DNA of 64,000 bases from Panicum virgatum (GCF_016808335.1 NC_053150.1:44419607-44483606); one strand, 5' to 3'. Positions 9,976-22,662 are shown, counted from the stretch's first letter. A program made the numbers and translations. Notes: a model not told the origin generated them from the sequence alone.

Positions 9976-11181
9976 GGTAAGTAGCTTTTTGATTGTTATG
10001 TTTGGGGACAGGTTGTCGAAATCGGGTAGACAGTGGTTCCTGTGTGGTGGTCCTCTAGTCCAGTGCAGATCAGCCATTCCCAAGTTACGCTAGATAAAGA
10101 ATCCACCTTTGTCCTAAACGATGAGAGTCCTTTCTGGAAGTCACCAGTGCTTAGAACTTTGACAGAGTAGTTGTGGTTAGATTTAGCATTTAGATTGGTC
10201 AAAAATCCTTTTGGAAGTATATCCAGCCTTTAGATTTAGCATTTAGATTGGTTTCCATATGAAAAGGTAGTCCAATTGTTTTCATCACGTTCCTATATAT
10301 GTGTATATGCTTATTGTTTGATGATGCTACTCTTTCTGAACATGGCTCCAAGGATTTGCCAGTTGCATTGTACATTTAAGATTGCCTTAGTTAGAACTTT
10401 GTTCCACACAGAAGTTGTGTTGTTCTCCTTGGCATGTATCATCTATTTGCTAGTGGTGTACTATCACTACCAAGATAAGGCTGCTATTCAATATTGCACA
10501 TGCACTTCATTTCTTATTTCGAATCCAATCTTTGAATAGCACTCATTTGTATAATTTGCTTCGATGATCTGATATATTTACGCACCACGCTTAATTTTTC
10601 CAAGAATCCTTTGCGAAGGGACATAAAGTTTGATAGAAATAGATTCACTTTTATTTTTCAGGAAAATGAAGTGTCTTCCACTTTCTTGATACCAAGCAAA
10701 GGATGCCAAAAACTGTTATTATCATCTCAAGTTGAGTGGGTCTAACATAAATTAAGAAAGTGCCAGATCACTGTAAGTTGTACTGCTCAATAGCCTATCT
10801 TTGTCTATGAACTTTATCACGACCATTACTTCAGCTAAGTTCAGTAAGTTGGGATCAAAATCCAAGTTTACTAGATGCTTCCAGACGATAGATCCAAATT
10901 ATGTGATTCAAGTCCACAAGGGCTCTGTCTTTGATCTCTAGATCACTTCAGGCTTTCACAATTAGGTAACCATGGGACCTGCCTATAGCTCAACCCTTTA
11001 TCTTCACAAGGGGCACATTCGAAACCCAACTACTATTCAGTTTTGTATCAGGATATTTGCTTAATGACACTGGAAACTCTGCAGTTTAGCAACCTGGAAT
11101 CTTTGGAATAGTTTATATATTCACAATAGAGTAAACAATAAAGTGTCATTCTAAAAGTTATTGCTACCCGGATTGCCCATG
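9976..11181 (+). repeat. tandem duplication, copy A
   Basis: This low-copy, intron-like segment matches 19040-19249 continued at 33754-34760 (copy B). Shared phrases in the same order include GATTGTTATGTTTGGGGACAGG, TTTTCATCACGTTC, AAAGTTTGATAGAAAT, CAATAGCCTATCT, ATGAACTTTATCAC, CCATGGGACCT and ACACTGGAAACTCTGCAG. It starts with a donor-like GTAAGTAG, so it may be intron sequence of a decayed gene. No open frame is convincing. Confidence 0.75.
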
Positions 11182-11349
11182 ATAGAATGGCAAGTTTTTT
11201 TTTGAACGAACGGCCACTGACTGCGCCATTTCTATTAATATAGAAGAAGGTTACAAGTAAAAGATCCCGGCGGATCATTTACAGGAAATAAAAAGAAAAC
11301 ATGTACAAGAAAACAAGAAAGCAATAAGTACACAAAATCGAACGAGAGC

Positions 11350-14300
11350 CTAAGCACCCTCCAGCAGCGCAGAGAGGTGCTTAGCTCCTGCAACACCCCA
11401 AGTTCTGGCCTCTTCCTTGATCTTGAGCAGTAGAATATATACAGGCCGCTCTGCTCGCTTGGAGGTTCTCGCATTGCACTCAAGCCATAACTCCCAATTC
11501 ACAAGAAGAAGGAGCGAGCGAAATCCGCTTCCCGAAACCCCCTCCAAGGTTCCCACGCTAAGCCACCAGTCTCTCACAGTGCTTGTAACCGGCCACCTTG
11601 AGGGGTCAGCTTGGGGGATGGAGGCCCAACCAACAACTAGGCCCCAAAGACGCTTGGAGTAGCGATAAGCAACAAGGATATGATGTGCTGATTCCGGTTG
11701 GCTTCTACACAGAGGGCACACCTCATTTCGCGGTAGATTTCGCGCAGCAAGCCTATCCGCGGTCCACACTCTATTTCTCAGCCAAGCGAAGAACTTGCAC
11801 TTTGTCGGAGCCCAAGGCTTCCAAATAAGCCAGCGGAGGTCAAACTTTACTAAGCCGAAGAATTGAGCACGGTAAGCTAAGGCGGAGTCATACTCTCCGG
11901 AAGCCGTCAGCTTCCACGTCACTCGATCTTGTGTGTCCCGTTGGAGGCGCACCTCTTGCACCTCAAACCAAAGCGCAATGAACTGCTGCAGGTGCCCCCA
12001 CGGTGAGGCAAGCCGATACATTCAGGTCCTTGACCCACGCATGGACAAGTATGGCGTCACTTAGAGATCGGTTCTTTTTCCGAGAAGCGTTATAGATGCT
12101 GGGCGCTATGTCCTTGGGACGCCTTCCCCTCGCCCAGGCAGAGTGCCAGAAAGAGATGCTCGACCCGTCACCAATATGAGTGGTTGTGCAAGCCGCGAAG
12201 AGCAATTTATCGGCCTCAGAGCACGGTGTGCCGATTCCCACCCAATGCTTGTCTGGTTGGCTCTGTTCTTGCTAGAGCCAACGCACCCGGAGCGCTCTTG
12301 CAAAAGATTTGAGGTCAAGCACGCCAAGGCCTCCTAGCTGTAGCGGACGCCCGACCGTCGGCCAATTCACTTTGCACTTGCCGCCGGACAATGCCTGATC
12401 TCCCGTCCACAGGAAGCGCTTCCTCAATTTGTCTAGATCCTCAAGAAAACTCAGCAGAAGTGTTCATGACTATGAGAAGGTACACAGGTTGGGATGAGAG
12501 CACTGATTTGGTTAAAGCAAGTCGTCCTGCTTGCGTCAGGTTGCGACCCCACCAGGCCCTTAGTTTGCCGGCCGCCTTATCCACCAAAGGTTGTAGGTCC
12601 ACTCTTTTCAGGCGTTGTACCGTGAGCGGAAGCCCAAGGTACTTTAACAGGAAATTCCCTCGTTGAGCGTGGAACTCCTGGAGAATGTCATCGAGGTCAA
12701 GGTCTGTACATCTTATTGGTACTACTGTGGACTTCTGGAGGTTGCAGTGCAAGCCGGTGACGTCGCCAAAAAACTCAAGTAGCCTGGGTAGTGTGTTAAT
12801 CTCCTCTTTGATCGGCTTGACAAAAAGGACGGCATCATCTGCATACAAAGAAGTGCGCAGTCTACTGGGATTCTGACATATTCTGCTTAGGAGGCCGGCT
12901 TCTGTTGCAAGCTGTAGAAGATGTTGTAGTGGGTCAATCGCAAGGATGAAAAGCAGAGGTGAAAGCGGGTCACCCTGACGCAGTCCTCTTCCATGTGGGA
13001 TTGACTCGCCGGGGATGCCGTTGAGAAGCAACTGAGAAGAGGAGGTCGTTAAAAGTGCAGCTATCCAGTCCCTCCATCTCACCGGGAATCCCAGATGGCT
13101 CAAATGTGAGAGGAGATAGTCCCAACGCACTGAGTCGAAGGCTTTTTGGATGTCCAACTTTACCAAGAGCATGGACACTCTATTGCGATGAAACCTCCTT
13201 GCCATACTATTGACATACAAAAAGTTGTCGTGGATGCTGCGCCCTTTGATAAAAGCGCTCTGGCTTTTTGAAATGATGTCTTTCATTGCTGGGGCCAGTC
13301 TCAACGCTAGCATCTTGGTGAAAAGCTTCACGACGCTATGAATGAGGCTGATCGGCCTATAGTCAGAGATTTTTTCCGCTCCAACCTTTTTGGGGAGGAG
13401 GATTATGTTCGCCGTATTTAGCAAGTCAAAGTTTAAGCTTCGCAGGCTGTGAAGCGTGTGGAACAACGCCATGAGGCCCCCCTTAATTATGCTCCAACAA
13501 GAGTGAAAGAAGGCTCCCGTAAATCCATCAGGGCCCGGCGCCTTGTCCGGAGCCATGTGGTTGATTGCCGCAAGTGCCTCATCTTCTGTGAAAGGCGCAT
13601 CAAGGTGGGACAGGTCGAAGGTATGGAGGTTGAGTGCAGTCCAGCCGAAGTCCGGGTCACGAGGCCCAGGCGTGGTCATCACATTGGCAAAATGGAGTTG
13701 AGCCAATCTTGCTTTGTCCTCATGGGAAGTCGCCCAGCCCGTGCCATCCTGAAAGCAAAAAATGTGATTTCTACATCGACGACCATTTGCTTTCAAGTGG
13801 AAGTACTTAGTGTTGGCGTCACCCTCTCTCAAGTTTTTGACCCTGGAAGTTTGCTGTTTCCTAGCACGCTCGATCACCGCGTAACCCAACACCCTACGCT
13901 TGAGCCCTTGTCGTAACCGGAACTCAGCCGAGGAGAGGTCCCTAGATTCTTGGGCGATATCTAGCCTCTGAATGACCTCGAGCACCATGAGTAGCTTGAG
14001 CTTATTTTCCGAGATAATGGATTGACTCCATGACCTCAAGTGCTTGGCCGTCGCCGCCATCTTATGATAAAGGATTCGAACTAGTTGGGTGTGTGTCGTA
14101 GGTTGCTTCCACACAGTATGAACCTCCTTGGTGAAGCCTGGTAACTTTGTCCAAAAGTTCTCGAAGCGAAAGGGTCGTGGAGCCCTAGGTCCGGACATGC
14201 TTGACAGCAACAACGGGCAGTGGTCGGAGTGGGAAGTGGATAGGTCCTGGAGCCCATGTTGTTCGAAAGCAAGGTCCCAGCTCTCATTAGCGAATACCCT

Positions 14301-15094
14301 GTCAAGGCGGCACATGGTCGGTCGGCGCCTCTCATTGCTCCAGGTGTATTTGCGGTTCTGGAGATGTATCTCTCGGACAGGGGCGGAGCCACATGGGGGC
14401 GGGCAGGGGCCTGGCCCCCCTAATGCTCCATTAATTTCATTTAGAATCTCTAATCAAATACAAAATTACACTATATGATTCCTCTAATTAGCTTTTGGCC
14501 CCCTCCAAATGGCTGCTTGGTCCCTCTCATTTGGAATTCCTGGCTCCGCCCCTGCTCTCGGAGCTTGCAAGAGTTAAGTGCTGCTCGAAACTGTCGCATG
14601 CGGCTCTGGTTGAGGTTCCGGTTATTTTTGTCCCGTGCTCTAAAAATTAAGTTGAAATCACCTAGCAGAAGCCACTTGCTTCCCTCATCAGGCTTGCAAC
14701 GCCGCAGCTCTCTTAGAAAAGCAGGCTTCAGCAAATCTCTAGTGGGCCCATACACCGCAGTCATGAGGAACGAAATGTTGGAGTCAATCAGTGTTACCGT
14801 CGCCGAGATGGAGAAGCGTCTAATGCTGATATTTTGTAAATCCACGAAGTTACTATTCCAAAGCAAAAGAATTCCCCCTCTAGTTCCCGCTGCTGGTTTG
14901 TAGGCGAAATTGTTGAGACGGTATCCCCCCATGAATGTAGCTAGGTGATTGTCAATGTTGCTCAGCTTGGTTTCTTGAAAACAAGCTACGTGACATGAAG
15001 TTGAGGAAAGAAATTCGTGCACAGCTAGACACCTTGCTGCCGAGTTCAGGCCCCGAACGTTCTAGCAGATCACATCTAAGTTGGGTGTAGACAT
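11350..15094 (-). pseudogene. LINE ORF2: AP endonuclease, reverse transcriptase, zf-RVT
   Basis: From ATG 15094 the endonuclease opens with NVRGLNS, but the codon just before it is TAG (15064-15062) where the family has tryptophan (WN-RGLN). ETKL, GGILLLW, VYGP and GDFNLI motifs follow. The hAT MITE (14378-14554) splits the endonuclease, which resumes with YTWSNER and ends with SDHCPLL. The reverse transcriptase runs about 13600-12700 with DKAPGPDGF, SLIHSVVKLFTK, KLDIQKAFDSV, GLRQGDPLSPL and the catalytic YADD at 12836-12847. Frameshifts occur near 12440 and 12000-12250. A zf-RVT domain (FFAWL, then CPLC and H-H) lies at about 11650-11750, stop at 11350. The protein would nick target DNA and copy the RNA in the nucleus; this copy is dead. 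Confidence 0.88.
14378..14554. mobile_element. 177-bp hAT MITE inside the LINE endonuclease region
   Basis: Ends CAGGGGCGGAGCCA and TGGCTCCGCCCCTG are perfectly inverted for 14 bp. Identical 8-bp duplications CTCTCGGA flank it at 14370-14377 and 14555-14562. Interior AT-rich, no coding capacity. It inserted after the LINE had landed. Confidence 0.95.
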
Positions 15095-15561
15095 GGAAAA
15101 AAATAAAGCAACTCGACATCTGGCTTGGTAAAAGGTTGGCCGCACTTCCAGAGCCATCCTCACAGGGTGCACACAGCGCACGCAAGCCGAAAATAGGAGT
15201 TCTGAGCGTGTAAATCGTGAAGAAAGCAGCAGCTTAACACAGCTTAACATCTGGTGGCGCGCAGATTCTCCGTAGTCGACCGATAGCACCCGGCGACCTC
15301 TGATACACGCCTGAGACATCTTAGCTCAGCACACATGAAACCCAGAAGTTCAACAGAAGCACATGTTCTGAAGGCGGTATGAAGGGGCTCCGTGGTCGCC
15401 CAAGGATAGTTGACGACCGAGTCTGATACTCGCCAGAGACACTGCCGCAAAATGCATGAAAAGAAGGCTAACATAAGCAAACCGAAGAACTCAAAGCAGG
15501 CTGGGCATCGTCATTAAGCCCTGTCGCCCTGCTGCACCTCCGCTTGGAGGTCAACCACCTC

Positions 15562-18500
15562 CTATCCCACGAGCTCCAGGAGTGCGTCGCCAATTGAGTC
15601 CATGTAGTCGTCGTCGAGGCCGAACATCGTAGAGAGGGCTGCTACCACCTGTTCAGGTAGTGGCCCGTTGTACATGGCGATGTACTCCGCAATCACCTTC
15701 TGAATCGGGTCGACATCGATGCCGGGCAGGTGAAGCTTGCGGCACAGGTTGATCTGCGCCTTCACCTCAGCCGGGATCGCCGGTTTCTTGGCTAGGCGCG
15801 TACTGCGTCGAACGTTCGACATGTCGTAGACCCGCCGTTGCCTTGGCGTCTTCGGTGCTGGTGTGGCCAGCCGTAGGGCCGGAGCTGTCGGTGTGGTAAA
15901 GAAGCTACGGGCACCATCACGACCCTCTTCCAGCACTTCCTGCACCGGACGTCGCACCTCCACGCTGGCGTGACCCACCTCGCCACCTAGTGGTGTGCCC
16001 AGTGGTGGACGCTCCTCCTCGGCAGTGGCTGGAAGGTGGTCCGGCCCCGAATCTTGGGGAGGCGAGTCCCCAACGTGAGTTCCTTGCAGCCCGCCCCAGG
16101 AAGCGGCCTGCAGCTCGATGCGACCCAGCGCCGCCTCCACCATCTCAACGGTGACCACATCCGGCGTTGCAACGGCGATCATAAGGTCACGCTTGAGATG
16201 CTGGAGCACCGTGTGTAGTGGGACTGCCATGCCAGCACACCGGCCAGCTGGGCGCAGCCCCGGGCTCGACGCGTCCCCCATGGACCAAGCTTCAATCCCA
16301 TTGGACTACAGCCGTTCGGCGATGCAGGCAGCCTTTGCGAGGAAGCCGTCGTCGGTTGCTGTTGCCGCAGGCGGAAGCTGCCCTGTCTGAACAGAGGACA
16401 TCGAAGCGTGAAGCTGAAATAAGAACCCAAACTTGAGCACCTCAGCATCTTGTCGTGGGGCATCGTTCCGCTGCCCCAGCAGGGAGACGTCGCTGCGTCG
16501 CCCCCCATACAGCCGGCCAGCACCATGGCGTCGGGGAGAACGCCCGCGCTCCCTGAAGACCGGCTCCTGCTGCACGGAGCGGGCGCCGTATAGGCCGCCA
16601 GAGCAGCGGTCGCCCCGGTGGAAGTCGCCATCTCCGTCATCGTGGTCGTCGGGATGTCTCTGTTCATTGCCGAAGCAGGGGTGGTCGTTTTTGTACGTCT
16701 TCTTGCTGGTACGGGACTCACGACTATCCCGGCGCCCCTCCCACCCCGCCACGTTGGTCTGTCTCGAGGACCCATCATGTGGCGGCCGGTCCCCACGCCG
16801 CTCGCGGGCCAGCGGCGGGACGTCGAAGGGTGGAAATGCTGGCTTGGGCGCCTCCACCCCATCAATGGCGCCCATGTGCCAGGAGAGACGGCGCCGCTCC
16901 GGCTCTGGCACGGCCTCCTGGACACCGGTGCCCAACAGCCCGAACGAGTCGACGGATGTCCCTGTGTAGTCATAGATCCACTCAAGGTGGATGAGGACGC
17001 AGAACTTGAAGCCCTGCTGCCAATGCTCCGGCGGCGGCGTGGAGATCGACACATTAGCACGAGAGGTGAACACAAGCCATAGGCGCTTGGGGATCTTACT
17101 TGGGTTTGCCGTCCAGGCCCAGAGGTCGATCGTCCTCGTGTCTTCGGGGTGAAGAAGATTTGTGTCGATGCACTCGAGTGAGCAATTGATGCCCACGATC
17201 CTCTCGATCAGCTCCGGATTCCACGCGTGTACAGGAACCCCCTCCAGACACAAGCGAACACAGAAGAACAGAGCGGCCCCCAGCGCCGCATGCAGACTGC
17301 GCCATGGCCGGACGTTGATAATGATGCCGTGGTGCTTGAGGCGGCCCATCGAGGCTGCCTCCTCTGCGTGTTCCTTCTTGTTGAATTTGATCAGAAATGG
17401 CTCTGGCTGGTGCCTGGAGACCGTGACGTCCCCACGGTGCAAGCAGAGCTCGTCCAGCACGACGTCCTCGATATCCTTCGGCCCCGTGGTCGGCAGCGCG
17501 CTAATGGCCATCACCACCAGTGCCGTGCCCTCCCACTCGTGGACCTCCTGCTCGAGGTCGAAGGAGGTGGGCACGAACGAATCAAATCAGATGGTTCTAT
17601 TTCTCAACCTTTCTGACTTGCTCCTACGGAACCAAGGACGAAAGGATTGAAAAAGTCAGTCATTCACAACCACTGATGAAGGATTCCTCGAATAGTTAAG
17701 GATTAGTAGTTCTTTTTCGAAATCCATTTCGAAAAAGAATGGATTCGGTCTTATACAAACGCGAGGAAGGTAATCAAAAAAGAAAGAAGACCAGTTCTTC
17801 TTTCTTTTATCACTTAGGAGCCGTGCGAGATGAAAATCTCATGCACGGTTTTGCATGAGAGAAAGAAGCGAGGAATCCTCTTTTCGACTCTGACTCCCCC
17901 ACTCCAGTCGTTGCTTTTCTTTCTGTTACTTTGAAAGTAGCTGCTTCAGCTTTAGCCACGCAAATTCTGTACGTGGTCTCGTCCGGCCTGGTGGAGGGGT
18001 CGCCGATCCTCGCCATCTTGCTGGTGCGCGTACGCCTAGGCGGTGGAGGTAGCGTGGTGTGGCCGTTGCGAGGCTGCGATGGCACGCGGCGGCCGGTATG
18101 GCGACACCCGGCGCCCAGCTGTCAAAGAGCCACGACGCCAAGCCGCAGCCGGTCCGCGGCCCGGCCACCGGTGGGTCGTTTGCGCTGATCCAGGGCATGC
18201 CGGGACAGTTTGTCGGGCACGAGGGCACGAGCGAGATGGAAGCGGGTGAGGGCGAGCGTCCTGTCGACCGTTGGTGCGAGGAGGTGGGCGGCGCTCCCTG
18301 CAATGGGCCTCCCTGTGCCCGGACCTGCGGCAGGAGAAGCACCTGATGGGGTCACGGCATGCGCTCGCTCTGTGGGATGTTGAGAGGCAAACGAAGCTGC
18401 GGCTGGCGGTCTTCCTGTTGAATGCGTCCAAGGCGAGTGAAGTGGGTGGAGCACGGTGACCGGCAGCATGGCTTGAATGCCCGTCATGTCGACGCGGCGC

Positions 18501-19028
18501 CAGACGGGGGCTGGCGTTCTCCTTCCTCCTCCACCAGTACCTCGGGCGTACCTTGCTCCAGCTAGGGTCCAGCGAGTGATTGACGCGACGCGCTGCAGCA
18601 GGAGCCACCCAGGCTGGACCTCCACTCCGCGGCTCCCGACGAGCAGCATGGCAAGAGGGGGAGTAACTCCGCCCCTCAGTAAAAGGAGGCCGGCCTGGTT
18701 GGTGGTTCCGCTGCTCCCTGTTGAAGTCGACGAAGCGACGGCTCCTCACCGCATCCGCGTAGGATAAGGGTGAATCAGACACGAAATCCACCGGATCTTG
18801 GAGGGGGCGGCCAGATCTGGGAGGTGGCGGTGGGGGTGCGGGTGCGGGTGGAATGGCCAGAGAAAGGGGACGGGGTGCTGCGACGAGGCGGTGAAGCTGG
18901 TGGTGCATTGCGGCGGAGTAGCCGGGTCGGCGCAAGCTGGGGCTGCGGCGCCGGCTGGTGATGGCGTGGCGGCGGCGGGGGAGGGGGCGGAAGCGGCGGG
19001 GGGGGGGCATGGTTTGAACTCCTGTCAT
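15562..19028 (-). pseudogene. LINE ORF1 (nucleic-acid-binding, CCHC and DUF4283-like)
   Basis: The frame opens at ATG 19028 or, more plausibly, at the internal ATG 19010. It starts proline/arginine-rich with the marker SPLSYADAV, then a CCHC knuckle RCFSCRRSGHREAHC near 18310-18370. The frame breaks near 18040-18340 and is cut by plastid DNA (17576-17968). Downstream of that, about 17574-16960 encodes a DUF4283-like region (AEEAASMGRL, CLEGVPVHAWNPELIERIVG, LWAWTANPSKIP). Another frameshift lies near 16290-16310. The C-terminal part (16281-15562) contains RRSTRLAKK and ends at 15562. ORF1 proteins coat LINE RNA. The order knuckle then DUF4283 matches ORF1 of the neighbouring LINE. Confidence 0.8.
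17576..17968 (+). other. plastid DNA insertion (NUPT): ndhB intron 3' end and exon 2 start
   Basis: The middle of LINE ORF1 is replaced by AT-rich sequence unlike its surroundings. At 17817-17853 it reads GAGCCGTGCGAGATGAAAAT then CTCATGCACGGTTTTG, the hairpin of a group II intron domain V. After the domain VI region the sequence enters an exon translating as SPTPVVAFLSVT then KVAASALATQI, which I recognise as the start of plastid NdhB exon 2 (NADH dehydrogenase-like complex subunit). About 310 bp of intron and 75-80 bp of exon are present. As I recall the plastid sequence, the copy differs by C-to-T type changes (TTTGAAAGT for TTCGAAAGT, ACGCAAATT for ACGCGAATT). Edges are approximate. Non-functional in the nucleus. 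Confidence 0.88.
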
Positions 19029-19039
19029 AGAATGGTAAG

Positions 19040-19249
19040 TGATTAAGATTCTATTTTGATTGTTATGTTTGGGGACAGGTTGTTGAAAATGGGTAGAGCA
19101 CTGTTCCTTTCTCGTGGTCCTTTAGTGCAATGCAGATATTCCACTCTGAAGTTATACTAGATCAAGAATCTACTTTTTACCCTAATTGATAATAAGCCTT
19201 TTTTGTAAGTGACAAGGGCTTTTGCTATTTATTAAATGCTTTGAACTTT
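19040..19249 (+). repeat. tandem duplication, copy B, left part
   Basis: Matches copy A from about 9977 on (GATTGTTATGTTTGGGGACAGG, then GTGGTCCT, AGATC, AACTTTGACAG). It lies between the 5' ends of the two LINEs and continues at 33754 beyond the second LINE. Confidence 0.75.
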
Positions 19250-19296
19250 GACAGAATAGATGTTGCCTTGTGAAAATTCCTTGCAAAGCCTCTGAG

Positions 19297-22200
19297 ATGG
19301 AGCGCGCCACCACCACCCCTTCCTCTCCTGGCCCCCACGGCCCACCCTCACCGGCGTCCCACCTGGGTCCGGCGACTACGACCCCAGGCCGCTCCTCCCT
19401 CTCTCCGGAGGCCACGCCCTTCTACCCCTCCAGCGGTCGCGGCAAGCAGCTGCGCTGGAAAGACGCTACGCCCTCCGACGGCGAGGCCTCCCCGCTCTCC
19501 TACCGCGACGCGGTCCTGCGCTCGCCTACCCCCTGCCGCGCGACGGGCCCTTCCAGGACGGTGACGCGCGGCGCCCCACCGGCCGGCTCGGTCCACCAAC
19601 GTCTGGGTCCACGCGCCGGGCTGCCGAGTCGTCGTCAGGAAGGGGGACGGACGCTCTGGCCGCCGCCCTGGAGGGCGCCGCGGCCAGACGCGATTGCTTC
19701 GTGGGCTTCCCCTGCGGCAGCCGGACGGGTCCCGTCCACGCCCCCGCTCCATCGTCATCCGGCGCGAAGCCAACCCGGAGCCGCTGGTCGACGAGGACGG
19801 CTGGACCAAGGCGCGCGGCCCCCGTTCCCGTCGCAGACATCGCCAGCGGCTGGGTCAGCGTCGGTCTGCGGCTGTCTCACCACGGCCGCGGATACCGCCG
19901 GAGATGTACGGCCGCTGCCTCAACTGCCTTTCCTACTCGCACATGGTGGCACAGTGCCGTCTACCGACGCGGTGCTTCCGTTGCCATGGCCTCCGGCATC
20001 TGGCTCGGGAGTGCAAACGCCCGCGCTCCCCACGGAGCTTGGCCTCGCCGAACTTCGTCGAGGGTGGACGTCGCTTCGTCCGGTCCCGTCGCTCCTCCCC
20101 CCCACCCCCAGGGGTGCGGCAGCTCATGGTAGGACGCCATCGCCGGCTGCCTCGCACCCTTCTGCGGCACAGCAGGGCAACCACCGCGTCCGGGAACCGA
20201 GTCGGGAGGGCCACCACGACCGTGTGGCGGGCCACCCTCGCGAGCCTCGCCCCCGCTCTCTGAGTCGGGCTGCTCGCCGCCCACGATCTTGTGAGATGCG
20301 CGGCCGCTCCGGGAGCCGGGCCACCCGTCGCCTGCGTTCTCCAAGCCGACGCACCCGCCGCGATCACTCGCGGGACGACGCTCGTCGCGTCGCGTTGCGG
20401 CGCTCCCCTGGCCGGGGCGATCGCCGCGGCCGCTCCCGCCCCGCCCGCGCTCTCTCCCCAGTGGATCATCGCCGCGTTCGCCATACGGAGCATGCGACGT
20501 CGCGTGGCCGTCCTACGAATCGTGCTCATCGCCAAGACCATGTCAGGGAGCACCACGGTAGCCATTCGCGCAGTGGCGCCAACCATGATGGAGCGGGTGA
20601 CCCATCTCCCCAGGAAGCTTCGCCGGAAGCACCCTCACCTATGGAGGTGGACGCTTCGCCGGACTCGCAGGTGCCGGATGCGCCTCCGCTCCTCTCCGAC
20701 GAGGACCTCCCGGCAGGCCATCCGATGCTGCAGCCTTGCCACGAGGTGTGCATCATTCCACGGTGCGTCGAGATGGACGCGGAGGAGGCGCGCCTCCGTC
20801 TGGCCCTGCTTGCCATGGCTTCGGATGGGAGTGGCCTCGACGTTCCAGTGGATGCCATGCGGAGCGCAATCTTGGAAGTTTCGGGGGTCGATGGCCGGGA
20901 CATGGTCGTCAGGGCATTCTACCCGGAGAGGTTCCTCACCATCTTCTCCACGCTCGCTGACCGTGACGCTGCACTCCGTGCCGGCTGGATCGTCGTCGGT
21001 CACTCCATGTTCCTTCTCCGGCCATGGACGCGCCTGGTCCAGGCTGAGGCGGATGCTCTGCGCATTCCCGTTTCCATCGAGATCGAGGGGATCCCAGCTC
21101 ACGCTGCGAGCCTACGCACCGCTCAGAAGATCCTCTCATCGTCCTGCTGGATCGAGAGGCTAGCACCTGCATCCGAGGACAAGACCGACCAGTCGGCGCT
21201 CAGGCTCACTGCGTGGACCGACAACCCTAGCCGCATCCCGCGCACGGTCACCCTGCTCATCGCTGAGCACGAGCGGCGGGTGACTCAAGATGATCCGGCG
21301 CTTCAAGTGGTCTTCGGCAACCTGCCTCCCTACCTGCGCAACAAGGATGTGCTCTCCTACCCCATCCTCATTCACCTCCGTTCCACGGCGGACTTCAGAT
21401 CACGCACGCCGTCCACCGCCAGCCCCTCGCCGTCTTCTAGCGACGGGGACTCGGGTCCTGACGGGAACCCTGACAGGAGCTACGGGGAGACACGTGGGGT
21501 TGGTCCGCTGCTGCAAGGTTTCCGTTGCCACCCCGGCGTTGTGGACGGCTCAGCCACGACCTCCTCGTTGGGTCGGCAGTCGGCCAACTCTCGCCCCGGG
21601 GTGGGTTCTGGTGATGCACCGTCTACTGCCTTCCCGGCTCAAGTCCCGCCGCCGCCGCAGCTTTCGCCGTTGTCGCCGCCGGCGAGGAGGTCTTCTCCGC
21701 CGCCCCCACTGGAGGACACGCCTTCGCCGCTGATGCTGCCGGCGGGGAGGACGCGGCCGATGCCTGCCGCCACGCCAACTGGAGAATCTTTGCTGAGGTC
21801 GGACACTGACGCTGGAGGGCCCCACCCCATCCCAACTGTCCATGTCTGTCTGCTGCCTGCCGCGGCCTCTGCCGCACATTCTTTTCCTCTTTTGGAAAGT
21901 GAAAGTGAGTGTGCTTTCCACATCCTGGTGACCACAGAAGAGCCAGCGACGGCGTCGCTGGGCAACCCTTCCCCCAGCAGCCCACATGTTGTCTCCCCGG
22001 TGGGGTTGGCAGCAGCCCCAACTCCCTGCGCTCGACGCGTGGCCACTTCGGATCCGTTGCCAACCACTGGGGTTAGTTTGAATTCCAAGCTGACTCCTTG
22101 TCGGGTTCTGGCGACCGTCTTGTCTCCACCTTCCATCAGGGTGTATCAGCGGCGGGTCCACAGCGAAGTACACCCTCGACCGCGTCGCCGGCATCTCCTG

Positions 22201-22662
22201 GTCCCCGCTCCACTCAACTTCGACCCGGCCTTGCCTGTCATCGCCCCCCAGTCTGTGCCGGAACCGGCAGTGGGTGCTGCAAACGCGGGGCCTGCTAGTG
22301 ATCTGGAGTCACGGGAGCCGGCTGCGCACGCCTCATCTGCTGGGGCGCCTCCTCTCGAGCTGTCTTCCGTTGGGCACTTGGAGCCTGCCTCCCCGCCAAC
22401 CGTTGGAGGCCCATCTCCTGGTAGGCCTGGCCATTCAATGATGGGCTGCTCTACACCGACACCTACTCGTCCCACACCGTCTACCTCGCGTGCTCAGGCC
22501 TCCAGGCACACCCCCGTCGACAACCAGGATCAGAGCCTGGCTGGTGTCACTGCGGCAACAGCGGACTTCATCTCAAGTATGCGCAGAGCACTACAAGCCC
22601 CTCTCGCCCAGAAGACTAGTGCGCGGCGTTCCTCGATGCCGGCATCCCCGCTGAAGGCTTAG
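19297..22662 (+). pseudogene. LINE ORF1 (CCHC and DUF4283-like), frameshifted
   Basis: ATG 19297 opens a proline-rich N terminus with the same SPLSYRDAV marker as the other LINE. Near 19600-19690 the family reading frame moves by one base: DEDGWTKAR and the knuckles CLNCLSYSHMVAQC and CFRCHGLRHLAREC (about 19910-20010) are in a different frame. Between about 20100 and 20560 it shifts back, and the DUF4283-like region (VRAFYPERFLTIFSTLADRD, LRPWTRLVQAE, IEIEGIPAHA, RLTAWTDNPSRIPR) lies at 20740-21400 in the first frame. A low-complexity C-terminal tail ends at TAG 22662. The long open frame of more than 1,100 codons is thus partly fortuitous. RNA-binding role inferred from family. Confidence 0.8.

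Larger units (their letters stand above)
11195..19026 (-). mobile_element. L1-type LINE, minus strand, full length but inactive
   Basis: Flanked by ATAGAATGGCAAG (11182-11194) and ATAGAATGGTAAG (19027-19039), 12 of 13 identical. The poly(A) tail is the T run at 11195-11203. Order on the minus strand: ORF1 (19028-15562) with a CCHC knuckle and a DUF4283-like domain, ORF2 (15094-11350) with endonuclease, reverse transcriptase and zf-RVT. The 5' UTR is almost absent. It carries two insertions, a hAT MITE at 14378-14554 and a plastid fragment at 17576-17968, plus nonsense and frameshift changes. Confidence 0.9.

Noticed and set aside
17817..17853. A mobile group II intron in the nucleus
   Set aside because: Only the 3' part of the intron with adjoining ndhB exon is present, no intron-encoded protein; a plastid DNA fragment explains it.
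19270..22662. Reading the 1,130-codon frame as one intact protein
   Set aside because: The CCHC knuckles lie in another frame, so the long frame includes fortuitous coding between two frameshifts.
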